The translations under genes were made by a program, and so were the position numbers. A DNA stretch of 64,000 bases from Methylocystis sp. L43 (GTDB taxonomy: Bacteria; Pseudomonadota; Alphaproteobacteria; Rhizobiales; Beijerinckiaceae). The stretch lies in NCBI RefSeq assembly GCF_015709525.1, contig NZ_JADNRA010000036.1, forward strand, positions 62,001-126,000. Reading direction: 5' to 3'. Below, piece after piece: positions 56,568 to 64,000 of the stretch. Every line of letters starts with the position of its first letter. Within the stretch, counting starts at the first letter, position 1. A model generated the notes under the pieces. It was not told the origin of the DNA and searched no databases. It was given only the letters and a program-made list of their open reading frames with translations.

Positions 56568-57917
56568 ATGCAGGAACAACAGAGGCCGCTGAGCGCCGCC
56601 CCGCGCGTCTCCTTCGTCTCGCTCGGCTGTCCGAAGGCCCTCGTCGATAGCGAACGGATCATCACGCGGCTGCGCGCCGAAGGCTACGAGCTGACTCGCG
56701 CCCACGCCGGGGCCGACGTCGTCATCGTCAATACATGCGGCTTCCTCGACAGCGCCAAGGCGGAGTCGCTCGAAGCGATCGGCGCCGCGCTGAACGAAAA
56801 CGGCAAGGTGATCGTCACCGGCTGCATGGGCGCCGAGCCCGAAGCGATCGCCGAACGCTTCCCGCAAGTGCTGGCGATCACCGGCCCGCAGCAATATGAG
56901 AGCGTCGTCGACGCCGTACACCGCGCGGCCGCGCCCGCGCATGACCCCTTTGTCGATCTTCTTCCCGAACAAGGCGTGAAGCTCACGCCGCGCCATTACG
57001 CCTATCTGAAAATCTCGGAAGGCTGCGACAACAGCTGCTCCTTCTGCATCATCCCGCATCTGCGCGGGCCGCTCGTCTCGCGGCCGGCCGCCGAGGTGCT
57101 GCGCGAAGCGGAAAAGCTGGCGCGCGCCGGCGTCAAGGAACTGCTCGTCATCTCGCAGGACACGAGCGCCTACGGCCGCGACATTCGCTACGCCGAGAGC
57201 ATGTTCGGCGACCGTAGCGTGCGCGCGCGCTTTCTCGATCTGGCGCGCGAACTTGGCGATCTCGGCCTTTGGGTCCGCCTGCACTACGTCTATCCCTATC
57301 CTCATGTCGATGAGGTCATCGCCTTAATGGCGGAAGGGAAAATTCTTCCCTATCTCGACATTCCTTTTCAGCATGCCGCGCCGAATGTGCTGAAGGCCAT
57401 GAAACGCCCGGCGAATGATGAAAAGACCCTGGCGCGCATTCTCGCATGGCGCGACGTGTGTCCGGACCTTGCGTTGCGATCGACGTTCATCGTCGGCTTT
57501 CCCGGCGAGACCGACGCGGATTTCGATTATCTTCTCGATTGGCTGGAGGAGGCCGCGATCGACCGCGCCGGCGCCTTCAAATATGAGCCTGTCGCCGGCG
57601 CGCCGGCCGAGCAGCTTGGCCTGCCTGCCGTCCCCGACGACGTGAAGGAAACGCGCTGGAAGCGCTTTATGGAGAAACAGCAGGCGATCAGCGCGCGGCT
57701 GATGAAGCGCAAGATCGGCAAGCGCGTTTCCGTCATCATTGACGAACCGGGCGGCGGACCCTCGGGCGCGCTCGCCAAGGGCCGCACCAAGGCCGACGCG
57801 CCGCAGATCGACGGCGCAGCCTTTGTCGCATCGCGGCGCCCGCTGCGCGCAGGCGACATCGTCACGGCGAAAATTGAACGCTCGGAGGCCTATGACGTCT
57901 ATGGCGCAGCGACCTAG
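56568..57917 (+). CDS. rimO: Ribosomal protein S12 methylthiotransferase RimO
   Basis: 449 residues from the ATG at 56568 (AAGGGG upstream). Adds a methylthio group to Asp88 of ribosomal protein S12. N-terminal UPF0004 domain with its three Cys in [22 protein letters not shown] and TGCMGAEPE; radical-SAM [17 protein letters not shown]-terminal TRAM domain ending [14 protein letters not shown]. Confidence 0.96.
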   Translation: MQEQQRPLSAAPRVSFVSLGCPKALVDSERIITRLRAEGYELTRAHAGADVVIVNTCGFLDSAKAESLEAIGAALNENGKVIVTGCMGAEPEAIAERFPQVLAITGPQQYESVVDAVHRAAAPAHDPFVDLLPEQGVKLTPRHYAYLKISEGCDNSCSFCIIPHLRGPLVSRPAAEVLREAEKLARAGVKELLVISQDTSAYGRDIRYAESMFGDRSVRARFLDLARELGDLGLWVRLHYVYPYPHVDEVIALMAEGKILPYLDIPFQHAAPNVLKAMKRPANDEKTLARILAWRDVCPDLALRSTFIVGFPGETDADFDYLLDWLEEAAIDRAGAFKYEPVAGAPAEQLGLPAVPDDVKETRWKRFMEKQQAISARLMKRKIGKRVSVIIDEPGGGPSGALAKGRTKADAPQIDGAAFVASRRPLRAGDIVTAKIERSEAYDVYGAAT

Positions 57918-57959
57918 AGCAGCCCTATATTGGACCAAGGACGATCTGGAGAGAAGCCC

Positions 57960-58280
57960 ATGACCGAAGAACCCCACGACAAGGGCACGCCGCCGCAGGA
58001 AACCCCGCCGACAATGCCCGAAAGGCCGGCGCAGCCACTGGGGCCGCAGTTCAAAATTCCGCGCAGCCTTTACATCGCGACCGCGCTGATCGTCATCGGC
58101 TCATTCGCCATCACGCTCTTCGTGCGCAATCCCTATACGCAGTCGGTCACAGAGGGCGGCAGTTTTTACGAGCACGGCACGGACAATTCAGCTCTGATGT
58201 GGGTCGCGATCTTCGTCGGCATTCCCCTGAGCTTCTGGGCCTATAAGCGCTGGATATTGCCGCTCTTCGAGCGCAAATAG
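57960..58280 (+). CDS. Small membrane protein of unknown function
   Basis: 106 residues from the ATG at 57960. A proline-rich cytoplasmic N-terminus (PPQETPPTMPERPAQPLG) leads into two membrane helices (IATALIVIGSFAITLFV and LMWVAIFVGIPLSFWAYKRW). It starts 43 bases after rimO and may be co-transcribed. Family not recognised. Confidence 0.65.
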   Translation: MTEEPHDKGTPPQETPPTMPERPAQPLGPQFKIPRSLYIATALIVIGSFAITLFVRNPYTQSVTEGGSFYEHGTDNSALMWVAIFVGIPLSFWAYKRWILPLFERK

Positions 58281-58346
58281 CCAAAGCATTTTCCGCCGAA
58301 GTGGATGCCGTTTCGGCGTGACAATGCGATCCAAGAAACGGAGCGC
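58281..58346. repeat. Interspersed alphaproteobacterial repeat between convergent genes
   Basis: The stretch with AAAGCATTTTCCGCCGAAGT followed by GGATGCCGTTTCGGCGTGA and ACAATGCGATCCAAGAAAC follows a dispersed intergenic repeat pattern common in Hyphomicrobiales (GCATTTTC...GAAGTGGATACCG...GAAAATGCG). It fills the gap between two convergent genes. Confidence 0.5.
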
Positions 58347-58351
58347 GTTTA

Positions 58352-58957
58352 TCAACGCGCTTCGGCGCGCAGCTCGGTCGACGAACGCTCGAGTCTCGGC
58401 CCGTGCAAATAGACGATCGCCGGCGGCGGCGTCACAGCGAGCATGCCGGCCTCGCTCTCGGGAACTCTCGCGCTCTTGAAATAGACCGCCGCCTTGGCGT
58501 TGGCGGCTTTGAGCGTCGCGCCCGGCCGGTCGATGACGGCGATCGGCGTCGTCCGCGCAATGTCCTTCCATCGTCGCCAGCGATGGAACTGCAAAAGATT
58601 GTCCGCCCCCATGATCCAGACGAAACGCACGCCGGGACAATGCGCGTGCAGAAATTCAAGCGTGTCGCAGGTGTAGCGCGCGCCGATCTCGGCTTCGAAC
58701 CCGGTGAAGGCGACCCGCGGATCGCGCAGGATCTTTTTCGCCGCCGCTATTCGCGCCGCAATCGACGGCAGTTCGCGCGCGTCCTTGAGCGGATTGCCGG
58801 GCGAGACGATCCACCACAGCCGATCGAGCTTCAAGCGCGTCAGCGCGACGCGCGAGACAAGCGCATGGCCCTCATGCGGCGGATCGAACGAGCCGCCGAA
58901 GAGACCGATGCGCATGCCGGGAGCAAAGGGCGGGAGGCGGACAGGGGCGGAGCTCAT
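58352..58957 (-). CDS. nadD: Nicotinate-nucleotide adenylyltransferase
   Basis: 201 residues from the ATG at 58957 (an ATG at 58981 would add eight residues). Adenylates nicotinate mononucleotide in NAD synthesis. Nucleotidyltransferase motifs: GLFGGSFDPPHEGHALVS with the HxGH-type site, and RSSTELRAEAR at the C-terminus, the ISSTxxR-equivalent. In most Hyphomicrobiales nadD lies directly between proA and rsfS; here an AT-rich gene separates it from proA, and no rsfS follows. Confidence 0.93.
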   Translation of the reverse strand: MSSAPVRLPPFAPGMRIGLFGGSFDPPHEGHALVSRVALTRLKLDRLWWIVSPGNPLKDARELPSIAARIAAAKKILRDPRVAFTGFEAEIGARYTCDTLEFLHAHCPGVRFVWIMGADNLLQFHRWRRWKDIARTTPIAVIDRPGATLKAANAKAAVYFKSARVPESEAGMLAVTPPPAIVYLHGPRLERSSTELRAEAR

Positions 58958-59108
58958 TACGCCGATATGCGGCGCGGGCATGGGCTAGATCAAGAGTGGC
59001 CGGACGAGCGGGCGATTAATTCCGGAAAACGAAACCTTTTCTCATGCACGTTCATTTTTTGAACATAGGACAAGGGGGCTTGCGGTGCCCATTTAACACG
59101 GCTCTGTT

Positions 59109-59669
59109 TTATTCATCGCGATAAGGCTCAAGCCTAACTTTCCTAATTTTCTTTCGTAGAAACCTATTAACTAATGTATTAATTAATTTCAACGCTGAGT
59201 TTGAGAAGTCGTTTCTCGGCCCGTAGCGAGTTTGACCATTTTTGTCGACCTCGCCTTCATCGAGCCCAACCGCACCAAGAGTGTGGCAAATATTCTTGAC
59301 ACCTTTATCCTCAAATGAAACGTGGACTTGATGGGCAAGGATGTTACGAATCTTTCGTAGTCGATGAGCTTCTTCTGCTTCCTTCTGGGAAATAAGACCC
59401 AGGGCGACGGCGGCAGCAATCCGTGCTGAGAAAGTCCCCAGAGGCGCATTGAAGCCCTCCAAAAGGTCACGATTGGCTTTGCAGTCAACAAGAAAATCCG
59501 CAACTGCTCGCCGCAGAATGTCCTCAAGGTAGCTCGTAGCAATAAGCGCCATGCCTCGATCGGACTCCTTATACCAAGCAGGCAGCAGGTCGAGAAACTC
59601 CTTCATGTGAGGCGCTTTACTAAGCAATTCCTCAATCGGCGCGCCTTCAGGCTGTTTATCGTCTTTCAT
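59109..59669 (-). CDS. MltR-family protein in an AT-rich insertion
   Basis: 186 residues. The mannitol-repressor (MltR) family core is visible: KESDRGMALIATSYLEDILR, LGTFSARIAAAVALGLIS and RLRKIRNILAHQVHV. MltR lowers mannitol-operon expression in enterics, but many homologues have other, unknown roles. Base use is far more AT-rich than its neighbours, and the gene splits the conserved proA-nadD pair, which indicates acquisition by transfer. A small GTTCA/TGAAC inverted repeat lies just beyond its 3' end. Confidence 0.8.
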   Translation of the reverse strand: MKDDKQPEGAPIEELLSKAPHMKEFLDLLPAWYKESDRGMALIATSYLEDILRRAVADFLVDCKANRDLLEGFNAPLGTFSARIAAAVALGLISQKEAEEAHRLRKIRNILAHQVHVSFEDKGVKNICHTLGAVGLDEGEVDKNGQTRYGPRNDFSNSALKLINTLVNRFLRKKIRKVRLEPYRDE

Positions 59670-59717
59670 ATGGCCGTTAGCCTGCGTAACGTAGCGGGTA
59701 GTCCAAAATTCCAGCCC

Positions 59718-61022
59718 TCACCCACGCACCTGGCCGTCGCCATAGACGCGATATTTGAACGAGGTCAGCTGCTCGACGCCGACGGGTCCGCGCGCATGCA
59801 TGCGGCCCGTGGCGATGCCGATCTCGGCGCCAAAGCCGAATTCGCCGCCGTCGGCGAATTGCGTCGAGGCGTTGTGCAGCACGATCGCGGAATCAACCTC
59901 GTTCATGAAACGCTGCGCCGCATCGGCGTCGCGCGTGATGATGCAGTCGGTGTGGTGCGAGCCGTAAGTTTCGATGTGATCGATTGCGCCCGCTAACCCA
60001 TCGACGACACGCGCCGCGATGATGGCGTCGAGATATTCGGCGCGCCAGTCGTCTTCGCGCGCCGGATTCACGCGCGCGTCGGCGGCTTGGGTCGCTGCGT
60101 CGCCGCGCACTTCGCAGCCTGAATCGATCAGCATCGAGACGAGCGGTTGAAGGTGGGTCGCGGCGCAGGCCTTGTCGACGAGCAGCGTTTCCGCCGCGCC
60201 GCAAATGCCGGTGCGCCGCATCTTGGCGTTCAGCAGCACGCGTTTCGCCATGTCGAGATCGGCGTCCTTATGCACGAAGACATGCACGATGCCTTCAAGA
60301 TGCGCGAAAACCGGCACGCGCGCCTCATGCTGCACGCGGGCGACGAGACTCTTGCCGCCGCGCGGCACGATCACGTCGATATTGCCCTCGAGGCCCGCGA
60401 GCATCGCGCCAACGGCGGCGCGGTCCGCGGTCGCGACAAGCGAGATCGCCGCTTCGGGAAGCCCGGCCCCCTTCAGCCCCGCGACAAGGCAGGCGTGAAT
60501 GGCGGCCGACGAGCGCAGGCTCTCGGAGCCGCCGCGCAGAATCGCGGCGTTGCCGGCCTTGAGACACAGAGCGCCAGCGTCGGCGGTGACGTTCGGCCGG
60601 CTTTCGTAAATCACGCCGATGACGCCAAGCGGCGTCGAGACGCGCTCGATCTTCAGGCCGTTCGGTCGATCGAAACTCGCCAGAACGCGGCCGACAGGAT
60701 CCGGCAGATCGGCGATCTCCTCCAGTCCACGGGCGATCGCCTCGACGCGGGCGGCATCGAGCGTCAGCCGATCGAGGAAAGACGCCGCCGTTCCGCGCGC
60801 CTTGGCGTCAGCGACGTCGAGCGCATTGGCGGCCAGTATGGCGTTGCTCTGGCGGCGAATTTCACCGGCGGCTTCGCGCAGCGCGTTGTTCTTGGCGTCG
60901 GTGGAAGCGAGCGCCACCGCCCGCGCGGCTGCGCGCGCGGCGCGCCCCAGCGCGACAAATGAGTCGCTCATCGTCGCGTCTGCGCGGGCTGCCTGCGGCT
61001 CGCTGCGTATAGCCTGCGTCAT
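59718..61022 (-). CDS. proA: Gamma-glutamyl phosphate reductase
   Basis: 434 residues. Reduces glutamyl-5-phosphate to the semialdehyde in proline synthesis. Aldehyde-dehydrogenase fold: [23 protein letters not shown], here its core [12 protein letters not shown], the catalytic Cys in [13 protein letters not shown], and [20 protein letters not shown] near the C-terminus. The start at 61022 is used; an internal ATG at 60971 is also possible. Confidence 0.95.
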   Translation of the reverse strand: MTQAIRSEPQAARADATMSDSFVALGRAARAAARAVALASTDAKNNALREAAGEIRRQSNAILAANALDVADAKARGTAASFLDRLTLDAARVEAIARGLEEIADLPDPVGRVLASFDRPNGLKIERVSTPLGVIGVIYESRPNVTADAGALCLKAGNAAILRGGSESLRSSAAIHACLVAGLKGAGLPEAAISLVATADRAAVGAMLAGLEGNIDVIVPRGGKSLVARVQHEARVPVFAHLEGIVHVFVHKDADLDMAKRVLLNAKMRRTGICGAAETLLVDKACAATHLQPLVSMLIDSGCEVRGDAATQAADARVNPAREDDWRAEYLDAIIAARVVDGLAGAIDHIETYGSHHTDCIITRDADAAQRFMNEVDSAIVLHNASTQFADGGEFGFGAEIGIATGRMHARGPVGVEQLTSFKYRVYGDGQVRG

Positions 61023-61104
61023 AGCTTTCTCACGGAATATGCTGGAGTTTCGCTAACATGGCGGCCCCGACAAGAAAAGCCGGCCTTGCGAGGCCTGCCG
61101 CGAT

Positions 61105-61851
61105 ATGAAAAAAAGCCGCATGTCCGCGCTTCAAGAGAATCCGTTCACTGGGCCCATTGGGGCCGAATATGACGTGTTGCGGCTGATGTGTCCAAACGCC
61201 GCCACGCTCGCCAAAAAGATCGGCGACCGGGTCGCCGAATGGCGTTCCGACGCAGGGCCGATCGACGGCTTCGAGATCGGCTGCGGAACGGGGATCAGCA
61301 CACTGGCGGCGCTCTCGGCGCGGGACGACCTCAAGCTCACCGCGATCGACAGCGCCGGCGAAATGCTGAATCAGGCGCGAACCAATCTCGCCGATTACGC
61401 CCTCGCGGGCCGCGTCGAATTTATCGACGCCGATGCGCTGACGGCGCTCCGAGCATTGCCCGATGCGCGCATGGATGTCGTCATTTCGAATTACGCGATC
61501 CATAACTTTCCTGACGACTACCGTAAGGCCGTGGTTTCGGAGATTTTCCGCGTCCTGAAGCCGGGCGGCATTTTCGTCAACGGCGACCGCTACGCGATGG
61601 ACGACCCGGCAGCGCATCTTGCCGATACGCAAGCGGTGGTGCGGGGTTGGTTCAAGATTTTCACGAAGATGAATCGACTCGATCTGCTCGAAGACTGGAT
61701 CGTGCATCTATTGAGCGACGAATCGCCTCTGCACATTATGCCTTTCGAGCCAGCGCTCGAGCAGTTGCGCGCCGCGGGCTTCGCGCCGGTCGCGGTTGAA
61801 TTCCGCGACGGCGTCGACACGCTGGTGACCGCGGCGAAGCCCGGCGCCTGA
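61105..61851 (+). CDS. Class I SAM-dependent methyltransferase
   Basis: 248 residues. SAM site: GFEIGCGTGISTLAALSA (motif I), KLTAIDSAGEML, and VVISNYAIHNFPDDYRK. FRVLKPGGIFVNGDRYAM is typical of class I enzymes. The substrate is not evident. Divergent from proA. Confidence 0.85.
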   Translation: MKKSRMSALQENPFTGPIGAEYDVLRLMCPNAATLAKKIGDRVAEWRSDAGPIDGFEIGCGTGISTLAALSARDDLKLTAIDSAGEMLNQARTNLADYALAGRVEFIDADALTALRALPDARMDVVISNYAIHNFPDDYRKAVVSEIFRVLKPGGIFVNGDRYAMDDPAAHLADTQAVVRGWFKIFTKMNRLDLLEDWIVHLLSDESPLHIMPFEPALEQLRAAGFAPVAVEFRDGVDTLVTAAKPGA

Positions 61852-61887
61852 GGCGACGCGCGTTTCTCTTTCAAGACGGGGCGCGCA

Positions 61888-61910
61888 ACCCTCTCCCATC
61901 GGGAGAGGGT
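61888..61910. repeat. Short perfect hairpin of the his-operon repeat family
   Basis: ACCCTCTCCC (61888-61897), three bases, GGGAGAGGGT (61901-61910): a 10-bp perfect stem sharing the GGGAGAGGG block of the element at 718-851. It lies in the gap after the methyltransferase gene. Confidence 0.7.
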
Positions 61911-61981
61911 GGCCGCGCGCAAGCTCGATATCTCAGGCAACGCTAGTTCCCACTCTCGCTGATCATGCGCTATAGCGCGCC

Positions 61982-62884
61982 ATGGATCTCGCGCTTCTCG
62001 CTCTCTTCGCCTCGCTGGTCACCGCCATCTGCCAATCCGTCACCGATCTCGGCACAAAAGCCGCGACGCGGACGGCCGACGATCGCGCGATTCTCGCCGC
62101 ACAATGGTGCGCGGGCGCTGTCCTGCTGAGCCTTGCTTGCGTCATCTTCTATCCTGGCCTTCTCGGCGCGCCGCGCGAGACCCTCGCGTCGCTGACGAGG
62201 CCCGAATTCTCGAGTCTCCTCGCCTGGTCGGGCGCGCTCAATGTCGTCGCCTATGTGCTCTACATCCGCGCCTTTCGACTGTCAGACGCGTCGCTGGTCG
62301 CGCCGCTCGTCCTGCTCACCCCTGTGTTGATGCTGTTCACCTCGCCGATCATGACCGGCGAGCACGCGCCGCCGATGGGCGTCTTCGGCGTGCTGTTCAC
62401 GGTGCTCGGCGTCGGCTTGCTCGACGCCGATCGGGCAAACGGGCGCCGCTTCAACTTCCCTGTCTTCGCGCGCGACAAGGGCGCGCGGATGATGATTGGC
62501 ACCGCCGTGATCTGGAGCGTCACCGCCAATATCGACAAGCTCGGCGTCAGGGCGTCGACGCCGCTCATCTGGATCGCGGCGGTGACGATCGTCATCGCGT
62601 TTTGCGCCCTGCTCTACTGGCTTGCCGCGCGCCGCCCCGCGCCAAGCGCGTTCGATTTGCGTTACGCCATCGGCGCGGGGTCGGCGATGGCCTTCGGCAA
62701 CACGTTGCAGATGTGGGCGCTCACCGTGCTGTTCACGCCTTACGTGATCGCCATCAAGCGATTGTCGGCGCTCTTCACGGTTGTCGCGAGCGGACGTGTG
62801 CTGAAGGAGGAGTCAAGCGGCCGGCTGCTTGGCGCGGCGGTGATGCTGTTTGGCGCGGTCATGATCGCGCTGGCAAGGGAGTAA
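61982..62884 (+). CDS. EamA/DMT-family transporter
   Basis: 300 residues with about ten membrane helices. Two EamA repeats: the first ends near LLVLGVGLLDAD, the second ends FGAVMIALARE. The characteristic SLVAPLVLLTPVLMLFTSP and ALFTVVASGRVLKEESSGRLLGA segments are present. Substrate unknown; this family exports a wide range of small metabolites. Encoded on the same strand as the methyltransferase, with a repeat hairpin between. Confidence 0.85.
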   Translation: MDLALLALFASLVTAICQSVTDLGTKAATRTADDRAILAAQWCAGAVLLSLACVIFYPGLLGAPRETLASLTRPEFSSLLAWSGALNVVAYVLYIRAFRLSDASLVAPLVLLTPVLMLFTSPIMTGEHAPPMGVFGVLFTVLGVGLLDADRANGRRFNFPVFARDKGARMMIGTAVIWSVTANIDKLGVRASTPLIWIAAVTIVIAFCALLYWLAARRPAPSAFDLRYAIGAGSAMAFGNTLQMWALTVLFTPYVIAIKRLSALFTVVASGRVLKEESSGRLLGAAVMLFGAVMIALARE

Positions 62885-62892
62885 ATATTTTT

Positions 62893-63969
62893 TCAAACCC
62901 AATGGGTTGTCAACCACAAAAAAACGTAGTTGGAGGCAACGCCTACAGTAAGTGCTCCAATCATCGATAGAGTTGCATTCACCCAAGATCCTGAAATTGC
63001 GTTCTGACGTTGCTCATAGGCTTCCTCAGATTTAGTTGTAAGCAACAAAGCGCCCTTTGCTTCGTAATAAAGAATACTTTCAAATATAGCACAGAACACT
63101 CCTATTATCAGCGCCATAACTACCATATAAAGAATGACAGATACCATGTATATAGCGACGCTTCCTGATAAGCCCTGCTTAGCAATATAAGTTACGATGT
63201 CAACGACTCTATCGCTATTTGCCAGATTCGAGATATGCTCATTGAATGTGGCAAGCTGCAATCGCTCGTATGATTTGATCGCATGAAAGAGTCCGGCGTT
63301 CGCTACGAGAAACAACACCAGGGCTGTCCAAAAAATTATCCAGCCTTTGTTATTCGATACCCAAAGGAGTCGCTCAGAAATTTTTGCCTTTCTCGCCGTT
63401 TGTAGGTGTCCTTCGATAAGCGAGGCCAAATCCACACCCCAAGAGCGTGCTGTATGGTGAATTCTATAATAGAAACCCACGTAGCTTTCCTCAAAGCGCC
63501 CTCCAATTGGCTCTAAAGGCCGATAGCGTTTCCGCGAGTCACGGAAGTCAATCTCTATTGTTTGCTTCTCTGGCACATTTCTATCAATGAATTTGATGAG
63601 ATATGTCCAAGATAGCTGGAACCCGATGGACTCCCTCGGCCTTACCTCTGCATAATTATAAAAATCGTCAATAGAGTTGATAAGCACCGTTGTGCTATCG
63701 CTATATTCGATCAAAATTGAAAATTGAATAAGACGGGCTTCATTCTGTTGCGAGATTCGCTGATCGAGAAGCTGAAATATGTTTGCTATATCGTCTCGAT
63801 CAATCTCGAAAAAACCTTGAACATGGCCACTAATCGTTTGAGATTTACCTAGAAGCCCAGATATAAAATCGTAGAATGATGAAGGAGAGCAAGGCAGCAA
63901 AACAGCATAATCTTGTTCTTCTTGCTGACTCGGGGTCTTGCCGCTCATGAAAATCTCGTCAGTCATCAT
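62893..63969 (-). CDS. AT-rich membrane protein of unknown function
   Basis: 358 residues, GGAGAG upstream of the start. The N-terminal 200 residues are soluble (QDYAVLLPCSPSSFYDFISG, TIEIDFRDSRKRYRPLEPIG), followed by three membrane spans near 208-228 (GWIIFWTALVLFLVANAGLF), 270-302 and 330-352. Base use is markedly AT-rich compared with the chromosome core, suggesting transfer. No family recognised. Confidence 0.65.
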   Translation of the reverse strand: MMTDEIFMSGKTPSQQEEQDYAVLLPCSPSSFYDFISGLLGKSQTISGHVQGFFEIDRDDIANIFQLLDQRISQQNEARLIQFSILIEYSDSTTVLINSIDDFYNYAEVRPRESIGFQLSWTYLIKFIDRNVPEKQTIEIDFRDSRKRYRPLEPIGGRFEESYVGFYYRIHHTARSWGVDLASLIEGHLQTARKAKISERLLWVSNNKGWIIFWTALVLFLVANAGLFHAIKSYERLQLATFNEHISNLANSDRVVDIVTYIAKQGLSGSVAIYMVSVILYMVVMALIIGVFCAIFESILYYEAKGALLLTTKSEEAYEQRQNAISGSWVNATLSMIGALTVGVASNYVFLWLTTHWV

Positions 63970-64000
63970 TTCTCTCCAATCGTCATAATTGGCAGCAATT

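Overview
The window is about 64 kb of GC-rich alphaproteobacterial chromosome. Gene orders such as hisB–DUF2628–hisH–hisA–hisF–hisE–coaA, the hslV/hslU pair, divK and proA–nadD point to the order Hyphomicrobiales (Rhizobiales). The NepR-like gene, glycolate oxidase and aerobic-type [NiFe]-hydrogenase would suit a Methylocystis/Beijerinckia-type lineage. No methane or methanol oxidation gene is present, so that narrower placement is inference.

Layout. 1-4082 (minus): coaA (partial) and the histidine operon. 4443-7202 (plus): a secreted chorismate-lyase-like protein and hslVU. 7192-8280 (minus): a membrane protein with a duplicated module. 8415-9449: trpS. 9446-13464 (minus): glycolate oxidase glcDEF. 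13704-14423: divK, a decayed pleD fragment and tRNA-Ala(GGC). 15255-20682: a molybdenum aldehyde-oxidoreductase operon (PaoABC-like, XdhC, MocA). 20922-25006: a GST, ergothioneine genes egtB and egtD, and a DUF5996 protein. 25181-28854: aquaporin, PsiF-repeat protein, NepR-like protein, exported beta-carbonic anhydrase and FMN lactate dehydrogenase. 29062-37130: a zinc peptidase divergent from a three-gene transglutaminase / ATP-grasp / alpha-E set. 37154-50737 (minus): a 15-gene operon for an aerobic-type [NiFe]-hydrogenase with structural genes, uncharacterised accessory genes, a protease, a 35-residue membrane peptide and a full hypFCDEAB set. 51086-55101 (minus): a two-barrel outer-membrane protein, a decayed cysT and sbp. 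55233-64000: fabH, rimO, nadD, proA, a methyltransferase, an EamA transporter and two AT-rich genes that look acquired.

The centrepiece is the hydrogenase operon. The small subunit has a C-x-x-D in place of the usual C-x-x-C proximal-cluster motif and no Tat signal. Both traits mark the group 1h (actinobacterial-type) enzymes, which oxidise H2 at low or atmospheric concentration. Four proteins of unknown or poorly known role lie between the large subunit and the protease, and one 35-residue membrane peptide lies between the protease and hypF. The transglutaminase/ATP-grasp/alpha-E set is a second, biochemically undefined system. Two fossil genes (pleD next to divK, cysT next to sbp) show how neighbouring operons have eroded.
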